Source: Tamilnaduibacter salinus
GTDB lineage: Bacteria > Pseudomonadota > Gammaproteobacteria > Pseudomonadales > Oleiphilaceae
Assembly: GCF_003096655.1 (NCBI RefSeq)
Contig: NZ_QEKQ01000009.1
Coordinates: 70,937 to 134,936, forward strand
Reading direction: 5' to 3'
DNA: 64,000 bases
The notes under the pieces are model-generated. The model was not told the origin of the DNA. It saw nothing but the letters and a program-made list of their open reading frames with translations, and did no database searches. Below are positions 6,813-15,749 of this stretch, in pieces (position 1 is the first letter of the stretch; every line of letters begins with the position of its first letter). Position numbers and translations under genes: made by a program.

Positions 6813-9722
6813 ATGGCGGATGAAACGAGCTTGCCGGCCACATTGGCCGCGGAGCGATCAGCGATAGAGCAGTGGCAATCAGAACATTCGCATTGGCTCG
6901 CACCGGACCATGGATTGTCACCGGATGACGCCATCCGCGCCATGACACTCAGCCCGTTCGTGGCTGAAACCGTGCAACGCGAGCCGGACGCGGTGTCCGG
7001 ATGGTTGTTCGACCGGGCGCTGGATGAGCCCGTCACACCGGATTGGCTCCGCGATCGGCTCGGTGAGTATATGGCAACCGTTGCCGACGAGGCGACGCTG
7101 CATCGGGCGTTACGCCGTTTCCGCCGGGAAGTCATGTTTCGCGTGATTGCCCGGGATGTGCTGCGTTGGTCCGCTCTGGATGAAACCATGGCGGCGGTGA
7201 CAACGCTCGCGGACGAGGCGATTGATGCCGCCCTGTCGTGGTTGCACGATCAGGCCTGTGAGCAGTGGGGCACGCCCTGGGGCGTCGACCCGGTCACGGG
7301 GGAGGAGTCGCCCCAGCATCTGGTGGTGCTGGGCATGGGCAAGCTTGGGGGCTGTGAGCTCAACGTCTCCTCCGATATTGATCTGATCTTTGCCTTTCCC
7401 GCCAAGGGCGAGACGCGTGGTGGCGCGCGAGCCCTGGACAATCAGCAGTTCTTCGCCAGGCTCGGGCAGCGCCTGATCCAGGCCCTGGATCAGATGACGG
7501 CGGATGGCTTTGTGTTCCGTGTGGACATGCGGTTGCGACCGTACGGGCAAAGTGGCGCCCTGGCACTGAGTTTTCCAGCCATGGAGTCCTACTATCAGGA
7601 TCAGGGCCGGGAGTGGGAGCGGTACGCCATGGTCAAGGCCCGTGTCGTCGCCGGCGACCGGCGCGCGGGCGAGCGGCTCATGGAAAGCCTGCGTCCGTTC
7701 GTGTATCGCAAGTACATCGACTTCAGCGCGTTCGAATCCTTGCGGGCGATGAAGGGGATGATCAGCCGGCAGGTTCGCCGCAAAGGTCTGCAGAGCAATA
7801 TCAAGCTCGGCAGTGGCGGTATTCGGGAGATCGAGTTCGTCGTGCAGGCTTTCCAGTTGATCCGTGGTGGTCGGGATCGCGCGCTTCAGCAGCGTCATCT
7901 GCTGGATGTGCTGCCAGCGCTGGTTGAGCTGGAATTGCTTCCGGACGATGTGACGCGCGAGCTGGAGGCGGCCTACCGGTTTCTGCGAACGCTTGAGCAT
8001 GCCCTGCAGGGACTGTCGGACCGGCAGACCCAGGAACTGCCTGAGGACGATGTCTCCCAGGCGCGGGTGGCGCTTATGATGGGGTGTCAGGACTGGGAGT
8101 CGTGCCTGTCGGCCCTGGCGTTCCATCGTGATCGCGTCGCACATCATTTTGCCAACATTATTGCCTCGGAAGACGACGATTCGCAGCAGGGCGACGAGAT
8201 GGACGAGCACTGGCAGTCCATCTGGCTGGGCGAAATGGACGAGGCGAGTGCCTGTGAGTGGCTGAGCGCACAGGGTTACGAGAATGCCCGGGACAGCTAC
8301 GAACGTTTGAGCCAGCTTCGCCAGAGTCGACCGGTTCAGACCATGCAGTCGGAGGGGCAGCGCCGCCTGTACCGTTTCATGCCGGTGTTGCTGGATGCCC
8401 TGTCCCGGGTGGATGCGCCGTCGCGCACGCTGGAGCGGGTGCTGGAGCTGGTGGAATCGGTACTGCGCCGGACGGCCTATCTGTTGTTGCTTCTGGAAAA
8501 CCCCGGTGCGCTTCGTCAGTTGGTCTGGCTCTGTGGTGAGAGCCCCTGGATCGCGCGGCAACTCGCTGAAACGCCGCTCTTGCTGGACGAGCTGCTCAAC
8601 GCCGAGAGTCTCTACCACCCACCGACCCGCGATGAGCTGCAGGACGATCTGCGTCAGCAGTTGTTGCGGGTGCCGCTTGAAGACCTCGAAGAGCAGATGG
8701 AGGTGCTGCGTCACTTCAAGAAAGCGCACGTCTTGCGGGTCGCCGCCTCGGAGCTCAGTGGCACACTGCCGCTGATGAAAGTGAGCGATTATCTGACGTG
8801 GATTGCTGAAGTGGCGCTGGATCATGTGGTGGAAGTGGCCTTTTCCAATCTGGTCAGCCGCCATGGTTATCCGCGCCGGGATGACGGCAGCGCCTGCGAT
8901 ACGGATTTTGCCATCGTCGGGTATGGCAAGCTGGGGGGCATCGAGTTGGGCTACACCTCGGACCTGGATCTGGTGTTTCTCCACAATGCGGACCCGCAGC
9001 TGAGTACCGACGGTGACCGCCCCATCGACAATGCGGTGTTCTATACCCGGCTGGGGCAGCGCATCGTTCATATTCTCAGTACCCAGACGCCGTCAGGGCA
9101 GCTGTACGAGGTGGATCTTCGCCTTCGTCCGTCGGGCAATTCTGGGTTGCTCGTCAGTCAGGTCCAGGCGTTCGAAAAGTATCAGAATGAGGATGCCTGG
9201 ACCTGGGAGCACCAGGCATTGGCACGGGCCCGGGGTGTCGCGGGCTGTCGTGACACATTGGCGGCGTTCGAGGGCATCCGGCGCCGTGTCCTCTGCCAGC
9301 AGCGGGACCGGGATGCATTGCGCGATGCCGTGGTGAAGATGCGTGAGCGCATGCGGGATAACCTCGGATCGGCCGGGGATGCACAGGCGCAGGCCAGTGA
9401 ATTCCACATCAAGCAGGACCGTGGCGGCATCATTGATGTGGAGTTTATGGCCCAGTACCTCATGCTGGCGTGGTGCTCGGATTACCCGGCGTTGACACGG
9501 TATTCGGACAATATCCGTCAGCTGGAGGCGTTGGGGGAGGTGGGCGTGCTCACTCCGGACGATGCCCAGCGCCTGAGGGAGGTGTTCATTACGCTGCGCT
9601 CGACGATCCACCGTCAGGCGCTCCAGAATCGCAGCAGCCGGGTGGCTCCGGATGCCTTTCCGGACGAGCGGGCGATCATCTGGTCATACTGGGAGCGGAT
9701 CATGCTGGCAGATCGGTCGTGA
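6813..9722 (+). CDS. glnE: bifunctional glutamine synthetase adenylyltransferase/adenylyl-removing enzyme
   Basis: Controls nitrogen assimilation by adenylylating glutamine synthetase when nitrogen is plentiful and reversing it when scarce, under PII proteins. The 969 residues match the usual 940-990. Two nucleotidyltransferase domains each carry a GxGKLGG motif followed by an acidic pair: GMGKLGG with SSDIDL near residue 175 (N-terminal adenylyl-removing domain) and GYGKLGG with TSDLDL near residue 703 (C-terminal adenylylating domain). ATG 6813 is chosen because AGGGG lies 7 nt upstream; GTG 6807 is the alternative. It is followed by ilvE, an order shared with pseudomonads. Confidence 0.97.
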   Translation: MADETSLPATLAAERSAIEQWQSEHSHWLAPDHGLSPDDAIRAMTLSPFVAETVQREPDAVSGWLFDRALDEPVTPDWLRDRLGEYMATVADEATLHRALRRFRREVMFRVIARDVLRWSALDETMAAVTTLADEAIDAALSWLHDQACEQWGTPWGVDPVTGEESPQHLVVLGMGKLGGCELNVSSDIDLIFAFPAKGETRGGARALDNQQFFARLGQRLIQALDQMTADGFVFRVDMRLRPYGQSGALALSFPAMESYYQDQGREWERYAMVKARVVAGDRRAGERLMESLRPFVYRKYIDFSAFESLRAMKGMISRQVRRKGLQSNIKLGSGGIREIEFVVQAFQLIRGGRDRALQQRHLLDVLPALVELELLPDDVTRELEAAYRFLRTLEHALQGLSDRQTQELPEDDVSQARVALMMGCQDWESCLSALAFHRDRVAHHFANIIASEDDDSQQGDEMDEHWQSIWLGEMDEASACEWLSAQGYENARDSYERLSQLRQSRPVQTMQSEGQRRLYRFMPVLLDALSRVDAPSRTLERVLELVESVLRRTAYLLLLLENPGALRQLVWLCGESPWIARQLAETPLLLDELLNAESLYHPPTRDELQDDLRQQLLRVPLEDLEEQMEVLRHFKKAHVLRVAASELSGTLPLMKVSDYLTWIAEVALDHVVEVAFSNLVSRHGYPRRDDGSACDTDFAIVGYGKLGGIELGYTSDLDLVFLHNADPQLSTDGDRPIDNAVFYTRLGQRIVHILSTQTPSGQLYEVDLRLRPSGNSGLLVSQVQAFEKYQNEDAWTWEHQALARARGVAGCRDTLAAFEGIRRRVLCQQRDRDALRDAVVKMRERMRDNLGSAGDAQAQASEFHIKQDRGGIIDVEFMAQYLMLAWCSDYPALTRYSDNIRQLEALGEVGVLTPDDAQRLREVFITLRSTIHRQALQNRSSRVAPDAFPDERAIIWSYWERIMLADRS

Positions 9723-9769
9723 TGCGCCTCGCAAACACGCTGGCGCCTTTTCGGGGGCTCGGTGTTTCC

Positions 9770-9778
9770 TGCTAGAAT
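9770..9778 (+). promoter_or_regulatory. extended -10 promoter element for ilvE
   Basis: TGCTAGAAT (TGn plus TAGAAT) lies 35 nt before the ilvE ATG; the -35 region is weak. The same TGCTAGAAT occurs at 12591-12599, 61 nt before another gene. Confidence 0.45.
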
Positions 9779-9813
9779 GGCGCTTTTATCGGCTTTATTT
9801 CGGGAGCAATAAC

Positions 9814-10743
9814 ATGTCGATGGCGGATCGCGACGGCCTTATCTGGCTGGATGGAGAAATGGTGCCCTGGCGCGATGCCAATGTGCACGTGCTGACCCAC
9901 ACCCTGCACTACGGTATGGGGTGCTTCGAGGGTGTCCGGGCCTACCAGACGGACCAGGGGCCGGCGATTTTCCGTCTTCAGGAACACACGGACCGCCTGT
10001 TCCGGTCCGCCCACATCCTGAACATGACGCTGCCGTTCACCAAAGAGCAGGTGAACGAGGCACAGCGGGTGGCCATCCGTGAAAATGGCCTGGATGAAGC
10101 GTACGTCCGGCCGATGGCATTTCTCGGCTCCGAGGGAATGGGGCTGCGCGCCGACAACCTGCGCGTCCACCTGATGGTGGCGGCGTGGAGCTGGCCGTCC
10201 TACATGTCGCCGGAAGCCCGCGAGTTGGGCATCAAGGTGCGCACATCGTCCTACACGCGCCACCACGTGAACATCACCATGTGTAAGGCGAAGGCGAATG
10301 GCAACTACATCAACTCCATGCTGGCGCTGAACGAGGCCATTTCCAGCGGTTGTGAGGAAGCGCTGCTGCTGGACAATGAAGGGTATGTGGCCGAGGGGTC
10401 GGGCGAGAACATCTTCATCATGCGCAACGGCGTACTGCACACGCCGGAGCTGACCTCCTGCCTCGAAGGCATCACCCGGCAAACGATCCTTGATTTCTGC
10501 GCTGAGCTCGACATCCCCGTGCGCGAGCGCCGCATCACGCGCGATGAAGTCTACATTGCCGATGAGGCCTTCTTTACCGGTACGGCCGCGGAGGTGCTGC
10601 CGATCCGGGAACTGGATGGCCGAGTGATCGGTGAGGGGCACCGTGGCCCGATCACCGAGAAGCTGCAATCCATGTACTTTGATGCGGTGTCTGGCAAGCG
10701 CCCGGCCAATGCCGAGTGGCTGACACTGGTGAATGACCGCTAG
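9814..10743 (+). CDS. ilvE: branched-chain amino acid aminotransferase
   Basis: PLP enzyme of fold type IV that exchanges amino groups between glutamate and the keto acids of Leu, Ile and Val in the last step of their synthesis. It has 309 residues, the family norm. KAKANGNYINS contains the PLP-binding lysine, K160, and YGMGCFEGVRAY (33-44) is the N-terminal signature. The C-terminal EGSGENIFIMR and FFTGTAAEV segments bind the PLP phosphate. ATG 9814 has CGGGAG upstream; an in-frame extension from 9652 overlaps glnE and is not credible. A terminator at 10758 closes the unit. Confidence 0.96.
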   Translation: MSMADRDGLIWLDGEMVPWRDANVHVLTHTLHYGMGCFEGVRAYQTDQGPAIFRLQEHTDRLFRSAHILNMTLPFTKEQVNEAQRVAIRENGLDEAYVRPMAFLGSEGMGLRADNLRVHLMVAAWSWPSYMSPEARELGIKVRTSSYTRHHVNITMCKAKANGNYINSMLALNEAISSGCEEALLLDNEGYVAEGSGENIFIMRNGVLHTPELTSCLEGITRQTILDFCAELDIPVRERRITRDEVYIADEAFFTGTAAEVLPIRELDGRVIGEGHRGPITEKLQSMYFDAVSGKRPANAEWLTLVNDR

Positions 10744-10757
10744 CAACCGGAGTAATC

Positions 10758-10791
10758 GGCCCTCGCCTGTGTCGGCGGGCGAGGGCCTTTT
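10758..10791 (+). terminator. rho-independent terminator after ilvE
   Basis: 10-bp perfect stem (10758-10767 with 10778-10787) followed by TTTT. It ends only 6 nt before the predicted start of the next gene, so that gene must be read from this leader or from its own unseen promoter. Confidence 0.8.
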
Positions 10792-10797
10792 CTGACG

Positions 10798-11517
10798 ATG
10801 GCCGAATCGTTTTTTCGCATCGCCCGCCCGCCCCACCATGGTCTGGTGCGCAATTCACTGCGTGCCTGGTTCTGTTTTGACTGGTTCCGCCCGCCCTACT
10901 GGGGGGATCAGGCGCGGGAAGTGGATGACGGTGGGCGTGGTGCGGCCTGGTTCATCGAGTCCGAGTATGGCCACTGGGTGCTGCGTCACTTTCGCCGCGG
11001 CGGGCTGCCGGGGCGAGTGGTTCGCAGCCTGTATCTCTACCTCGGTCATGCCAGGGTGCGCTCCGTTCAGGAGCTGCGGCTGCTGCGTGATCTGCGAAGC
11101 CGGGGGCTTCCTGTTCCCGAACCCATCGCCGCGGGCTATACGCGTACCTTCGGCCTGTTCTGCCGGGCTGCCATCATTGTCGGTCGGATTCGGGGCAGCG
11201 TGCCATTAGCCAGTTACTGGCGAGATGAAGACGCTCCGGTCTGGTATCGGGCCGGCCGGTGTGTGCGTCGTTTCCACGATCATGGGGTCTATCACGCCGA
11301 CCTGAACTGTTCGAACATTCTGGTGACCGACCAGTCCATCCATCTGATCGATTTCGATCGATGCTCCCTGTGCCCGGACAGCGGCCCCGAAGCGGGCTGG
11401 AAGCGCTCAAACCTGCGTCGTCTCGAGCGCTCGTTCGGCAAGATGCTGGCCAATGTGGATGCTGCCTCGCGTGAGCGGCTCTGGGCCCGCTTCATCGCGG
11501 GGTATCACGGCGAATAG
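10798..11517 (+). CDS. kdkA: 3-deoxy-D-manno-octulosonic acid (Kdo) kinase
   Basis: Cytoplasmic kinase-like protein of the KdkA/WaaP group that phosphorylates Kdo of the LPS inner core with ATP. It has 239 residues, the KdkA length. YHADLNCSNILV holds the catalytic Asp168 and Asn, and HLIDFDRC (183-189) is the metal-binding motif. The N-terminal YWGDQAREVDDGGRGAAWF is a typical KdkA opening. ATG 10798 lacks a clear ribosome binding site because it abuts the ilvE terminator; a GTG at 10849 (VRNSLRAW) is a possible alternative. WaaP, a heptose kinase, is the nearest other identity, but no heptosyltransferase is in the window. Confidence 0.86.
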   Translation: MAESFFRIARPPHHGLVRNSLRAWFCFDWFRPPYWGDQAREVDDGGRGAAWFIESEYGHWVLRHFRRGGLPGRVVRSLYLYLGHARVRSVQELRLLRDLRSRGLPVPEPIAAGYTRTFGLFCRAAIIVGRIRGSVPLASYWRDEDAPVWYRAGRCVRRFHDHGVYHADLNCSNILVTDQSIHLIDFDRCSLCPDSGPEAGWKRSNLRRLERSFGKMLANVDAASRERLWARFIAGYHGE

Positions 11518-11531
11518 CCCCGCTCCCGGGA

Positions 11532-12431
11532 TCAGATCGGGGGACGATAGAACGCGGGGGCGCCCTCCGGTTGGCGACGAAAGCGCTTGTATTCCCACTG
11601 GTACTGCTCCGGAACCTCCCGGACGCTGTCTTCCACCGCCTGGTTGAGGGCCGTGAGTGATTCACGCATGTCGGCCGCGTAAATACGGTCGCTTACGGGG
11701 CGGATGACGAGCCGGAATCCGCGGGCGTTCGGGAGGCGCTCGGCATAGGTCAGCAGAACCGTTGGGCGGGTTTTCTGCGCCAGTTTTGAGGCCAGGGTCA
11801 TGGTCAGGGTTTCGATACCGAAAAAGGGCGCGAAATCCCCGCCGCTTCGGCGAGGCGTCTGATCGGGCAGAATGCCCACCACGCCCCCATTCTTGAGGAT
11901 CTGGAACAGTCGCATGATGCCGCGTCGGTCGGTCGCTACCAGCTCTGAGCCACTGCGACTTCGAACCTGGCGGATGTAGGCTTCCATGCCAGGCTGATTG
12001 GGCGGACTGTAAAGGGCGGCCATCTGATAACGGGACGCAAAGTAAAGTCCCGCCAGTTCCCAGTTGCCGAGGTGGGGGGCCAGCAGCAGGAGCCCCTGGC
12101 CCTGATCGCGGTGTGCGTTCAGCCAGTGCTCGCCATCCACTTCCCGGATCAGATTCAGGCAACGCGTGACCGGCCACTCCCACATCAGCGGAATTTCCAG
12201 CCCGGTGGCACCGGTCTCTGCCAAGCTGTGGCGGGCCAGGGCGTCGATCGTGGCCTGATCGGCGTTTGGGTAGCAGCCGCGCAGGTTCTGAAGGGTGACT
12301 TCGCGCTCCCGGGGCGTTGCCCACCAGCCGAGGCGCCCCAGAAGGCGGCCCAACCCCTGGGCCAGCCGAAGGTTCAGCAGGCCACAGGCTTTCAGTAACC
12401 ATTGGGTGAGTCGTGCTTTCACCGTCTCCAC
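11532..12431 (-). CDS. LpxL/HtrB-family lipid A acyltransferase (first of two)
   Basis: Member of the late acyltransferase family that adds secondary acyl chains to Kdo-lipid A at the inner membrane. It has 299 residues with an N-terminal hydrophobic helix and the catalytic-type segment PHLGNWE (H120, E125), where many LpxL proteins have HxxxxD and others HxxxxE. The conserved GVVGILPDQTPRRSGG loop and the C-terminal PEQYQWEYKRF, matching the family's PEQYxWxHRRF, are present. It converges with the Kdo kinase (14-bp gap) and diverges from the glycosyltransferase operon at 12661. It may add a different chain from the second family member at 25859. Confidence 0.9.
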   Translation of the reverse strand: METVKARLTQWLLKACGLLNLRLAQGLGRLLGRLGWWATPREREVTLQNLRGCYPNADQATIDALARHSLAETGATGLEIPLMWEWPVTRCLNLIREVDGEHWLNAHRDQGQGLLLLAPHLGNWELAGLYFASRYQMAALYSPPNQPGMEAYIRQVRSRSGSELVATDRRGIMRLFQILKNGGVVGILPDQTPRRSGGDFAPFFGIETLTMTLASKLAQKTRPTVLLTYAERLPNARGFRLVIRPVSDRIYAADMRESLTALNQAVEDSVREVPEQYQWEYKRFRRQPEGAPAFYRPPI

Positions 12432-12590
12432 TCCGGTTGGTTTCCCATCTCTCGGGTTCCAGGGGCGGCTGGGTTGCGTGAGCCGGGGTTCAGTCAGTCA
12501 GAAACGCAAAGCTATCACCGGCGGGCGATGCCCTCAAGGCGCGGACGGCCGCCCTGACGCCGGCCGTCCGCTGTTTCGCAAAGCCTGTCG

Positions 12591-12599
12591 TGCTAGAAT
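12591..12599 (+). promoter_or_regulatory. extended -10 element before the 12661 glycosyltransferase operon
   Basis: TGCTAGAAT, identical to the element before ilvE, lies in the divergent gap 12432-12660. A 9-bp inverted repeat (CGGACGGCC with GGCCGTCCG, about 12542-12570) sits just upstream and could be an operator or a terminator-like hairpin. Confidence 0.4.
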
Positions 12600-12660
12600 T
12601 CCGGCCACTTTTTGATTCAACTCGTGATCCGCCACCAAACACGCCGGAGCTGTTACCGGA

Positions 12661-13536
12661 ATGTCGCGATTGTTACTCTGGTTTTTTCGTCTGGCCGCCA
12701 AAGGCTGGGTGCCGCCCACCTGGTTTGAGCCCAATCTGCCACCGAAAGCCCAGCGGACGGCTCGAACCGGCCGGTTGACGGTCGAGGTCGTCAGTCACTG
12801 CTGGAACTATTCCCACTTTCTCGCCTACCAGCTCAGCTCCCTGGTTCATTTCCCGCCACAGTCGGTCAATGTGGTCATGACGGTCTTTTACTGCCCGGAA
12901 GATGAGCAGACCCGGGCGCTGCTGGATTTTTTTGAGACTCAGGCGGTGCCCGGGGTCACCTGGAACTGGTGGCCGCTGTCGCGTCAGGAGCTTTTTCGCC
13001 GGGGCATTGGTCGTAACCGCGCGGCACTGGCGACCCAGGCCGACTGGATGTGGTTTACCGACTGTGACCTGATGTTCCGTGATGATTGCCTTGATCAGCT
13101 CGGTGAGGCCCTGCAGGGCCGTCGAGATGCACTGCTGTTTCCGCGTGAAGAGCGCGTCACGGAGTTGCTGGCAGAAGACAACCCCATGCTCAGCGCCGGC
13201 GCTGGCGAGCCCCGGGTGCTGGATATCGACACCAGCGTGTTCACGTCGAAGTTTCCCTCGCGGGCGACCGGTCCGCTTCAGATCGCGCACGGTGATGTCT
13301 GTCGCGCGGTGGGCTATTGCCGGAACATCTCGCTTTACCAGCAGCCGGTTGACTCCTTCGCCAAATGTCACGAGGATCGCGCGTTCCGCTGGCTGCTGCA
13401 GAGCCAGGGCGAACCGATTGACGTCCCGGGGGTCTACCGGATTCGCCATGTGGCCAAGGGGCGGTACAGTGGGAGCGAGGCGAATACCCGCCTTCGGACT
13501 CTGGTGCGTCGATTCCAGGAATGGAGGAATCGCTGA
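12661..13536 (+). CDS. predicted glycosyltransferase (GT-A fold), LPS locus
   Basis: The 291-residue protein has a Rossmann-like N-terminal segment (RLTVEVVSHCWNY) and the sequence NRAALATQADWMWFTDCDLM, in which Asn-Arg-Ala precedes a DxD-like DCD (134-136) as in GT-A glycosyltransferases that bind a metal and a nucleotide sugar. A late CHEDRAFRW segment may provide the acidic catalytic residues. It is the first of four plus-strand genes; its TGA is immediately followed by the ATG of the next gene. Donor and acceptor cannot be predicted; an outer-core role is inferred from the neighbours. Confidence 0.75.
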   Translation: MSRLLLWFFRLAAKGWVPPTWFEPNLPPKAQRTARTGRLTVEVVSHCWNYSHFLAYQLSSLVHFPPQSVNVVMTVFYCPEDEQTRALLDFFETQAVPGVTWNWWPLSRQELFRRGIGRNRAALATQADWMWFTDCDLMFRDDCLDQLGEALQGRRDALLFPREERVTELLAEDNPMLSAGAGEPRVLDIDTSVFTSKFPSRATGPLQIAHGDVCRAVGYCRNISLYQQPVDSFAKCHEDRAFRWLLQSQGEPIDVPGVYRIRHVAKGRYSGSEANTRLRTLVRRFQEWRNR

Positions 13537-14490
13537 ATGCCGTCCACAGACCGTTACTGCATTGTGACGCCGACCTGGTCGGGCGACCTTGATCATTTCC
13601 GGTTGCTGCGCCGGTCGCTGGCGCGTTCCCGGTTTGCCGAAACGCCCCATTATGTTGTCGTGCAAACCGAGGATCGTGAAGCGTTTGAGGAATTCAACCA
13701 ACCACCCGTCCGGCTTCGCACCACGGCCGAGGTATTGCCGGCCAGTGTCGAGCGCCGACGGCGACGGGCGACGGCCCTCAGCAAGCGATTCGGGCGTCAC
13801 TGGACGCGCATCTGTGGCAGTCTCAACCGGGTCTGGGGGTGGCCGCGATGGCCTGCCTACACGGGCTGGCACACACAGCAGATCTGCAAGCTGATGGTGG
13901 CAAAGACGGCCGATGTGGACCGCGTTATCGTGCTGGATTCGGATGTGATCGTGACGCCCCATGCGACACCGGCGGACTTCGATGGCGAGGGCCGTTACCG
14001 GTGTTTTGCCACCTGGGAAGCGACTGACTCGCTGGGCTCGAAAGTCAGCAACTGGGTCCAGCAGTCGGAAAAGCTGATTGGCCAGGCCGCCGTCATCGAT
14101 GGCCAGGCCAACACCTACTTTGACACACCGTTCATCCTGGAAACCCCGGTGGTTCGGGCAATGATCGAGTGGCTGGAGTCCACCTACGGTCGGCCCTGGT
14201 GGGCGCGTCTGCTGGCGCAGCCGCCCAGGCGCTGGTCCGAGTTCGGCACCTATAAGGCGTTTCTCGCGACCCATTACGACGCTGCACAGGTCGATTGGTG
14301 CTCACCGGAGGTGTGCCGTTATCTCTATGATGCCAGCGATGTGGCGGCCCTGATCGGCGAGGTTCGTCAGATGCTCGGCGATGAGTCGGTGCACTATCTG
14401 ACCATCCATTCGCAGAGTAATGGTCGGGAAGACTGGGGTGCCTGGCAGTTCGCCGATCAGCTGGCCGATGTCATTGGGGAGTCGCGATGA
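13537..14490 (+). CDS. DUF6492-type predicted glycosyltransferase
   Basis: 317-residue protein resembling the DUF6492 family. It opens with YCIVTPTWSGDLDHFRLL and has DRVIVLDSDVIV with a DSD motif at 134-136, both characteristic of GT-A-like enzymes. TGWHTQQICKLMVAKTAD precedes the DxD. It directly abuts the upstream gene and overlaps the ligase gene by 4 bp, so translation is probably coupled. The function is not established for this family; transfer of a core sugar is inferred from fold and location. Confidence 0.7.
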   Translation: MPSTDRYCIVTPTWSGDLDHFRLLRRSLARSRFAETPHYVVVQTEDREAFEEFNQPPVRLRTTAEVLPASVERRRRRATALSKRFGRHWTRICGSLNRVWGWPRWPAYTGWHTQQICKLMVAKTADVDRVIVLDSDVIVTPHATPADFDGEGRYRCFATWEATDSLGSKVSNWVQQSEKLIGQAAVIDGQANTYFDTPFILETPVVRAMIEWLESTYGRPWWARLLAQPPRRWSEFGTYKAFLATHYDAAQVDWCSPEVCRYLYDASDVAALIGEVRQMLGDESVHYLTIHSQSNGREDWGAWQFADQLADVIGESR

Positions 14491-15749
14491 CCGACATGGC
14501 TGCGGCCCCGGCGGAGTCGTCCGTTCTTCGCAGAACGCGCCGGTCGATGCCAGCACTGTTCCTGCTCTGGCTGGTCACAACAGTGGTGGGCCCCTGGGAC
14601 GACGCGTACAGGCTGGTCTTTCACGCACTTCTTATCCCGGCGACGCTGGTCCTCCTCTACTACGGCATTCCCGATTCGATGAAGCGCGACCCGCTTCTGA
14701 GACTGACCGGGGCGTTTTTCGCTTATGTGGCCGTCAGTTCGTTTGTTGTCGGACCCAACCCGATTTCCAGTGATCTCAAGATCCTGAGATGGGCGCTGGA
14801 AGCGTTCGTTTGTGCCGCTGTTCTCTGGCTCTTTCTTTCCTGCGCCGTGAGGGCCCCGCTGCGATGGGGGCGTTTCATGCTGGGCGTGGCACTGCTGGGC
14901 GCGGTCGCGGCTCTGACGATGTGGAGCCGTGGGCGTCTGGAGGGGCTTGGTGCACTACAGCATCCCATTCAGGGGTCTTCCATCCTGCTGGCATACCTGG
15001 CCGTCGGGAACTTTCTACTGATTCAGGGGCTTTCACGGTGGCGATGGCAGGAGTTTGGTCTGGTGTTTCTGGCCTGTCTGGGCGTGGCCTGCTTTATTTT
15101 TTTCGGGAAGAGCCGGGGGCCGATTCTGGCGTTCGCCGTCTATGTCGCGGTGTTGCTGCCGCTGAGTTTCGGGCGTATTAACCTCCGTATGGGTGCCAGC
15201 ATCTTCCTGCTCGTTTTTGCTGCCAGCCTCGCGATTATCGAGTGGCAGTTTGGCTTGAGCGCCTTTGTGGACGGCCTGATTGACCGTGGCGACTCAAAGC
15301 GACTTACAATTTGGACGGGGTATTTGCTTTACCCGCCGGATTCGCTCTTGCTGGGCCATGGGGGAGGCGTTGCCGTAGAGAACACGAATCCGGCAAATCA
15401 GTTCTGGGAGCCGAACAATCTCTATGTGCCTGCTCACGCGCACAATCTCTGGATTGGCACCTATGCCGAGAACGGGCTCATTGGGGTGGGCTTTCTGGCG
15501 GCTATTTTCGGGATGCTGATCCGGACATGTTGGGTGCATTCCCGGACCCGGGCCGAGAGGCGGGGGCTGCTTGGGCTCCTTGCCCTGGTCCTGATGCTGA
15601 CCCTGACCGATGAGCACACACTGGTTCTCTCCCTGAAGCCGATCTGGCTGTTTGCCTGGCTCCCCATGATTCTGGTCTGGTTGTGGCTCAGGCGCGATGG
15701 CGAAGATCAATCCAGTGATCAGAGCACTTTGTGGAGGGAGAGGGTATGA
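14487..15749 (+). CDS. waaL: O-antigen ligase (WaaL/Wzy_C family)
   Basis: Polytopic inner-membrane protein of 420 residues with about ten to eleven hydrophobic helices and a large periplasmic loop. The loop contains PAHAHNLWIGTYAENGLIG (around residues 314-332); the HxHN segment there is typical of the WaaL/Wzy superfamily, which transfers undecaprenol-linked glycan to lipid A-core. KSRGP near residue 208 is another recurrent motif. The start overlaps the upstream stop (ATGA) and its own stop overlaps the next start, indicating an operon. Without other O-antigen genes in view, a polymerase or a ligase for a single sugar unit is also possible. Confidence 0.82.
   Translation: MTDMAAAPAESSVLRRTRRSMPALFLLWLVTTVVGPWDDAYRLVFHALLIPATLVLLYYGIPDSMKRDPLLRLTGAFFAYVAVSSFVVGPNPISSDLKILRWALEAFVCAAVLWLFLSCAVRAPLRWGRFMLGVALLGAVAALTMWSRGRLEGLGALQHPIQGSSILLAYLAVGNFLLIQGLSRWRWQEFGLVFLACLGVACFIFFGKSRGPILAFAVYVAVLLPLSFGRINLRMGASIFLLVFAASLAIIEWQFGLSAFVDGLIDRGDSKRLTIWTGYLLYPPDSLLLGHGGGVAVENTNPANQFWEPNNLYVPAHAHNLWIGTYAENGLIGVGFLAAIFGMLIRTCWVHSRTRAERRGLLGLLALVLMLTLTDEHTLVLSLKPIWLFAWLPMILVWLWLRRDGEDQSSDQSTLWRERV

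Noticed and set aside
7110-9071. 653-codon open frame opposite glnE
   Set aside because: It runs antisense through a fully conserved glnE, has His/Gln/Arg-rich composition and no family motifs; long antisense frames are expected at this G+C.
12673-14274. 533-codon open frame opposite two glycosyltransferase genes
   Set aside because: Low-complexity Pro/Arg/His composition; both plus-strand genes have clear DxD motifs and coupled junctions.
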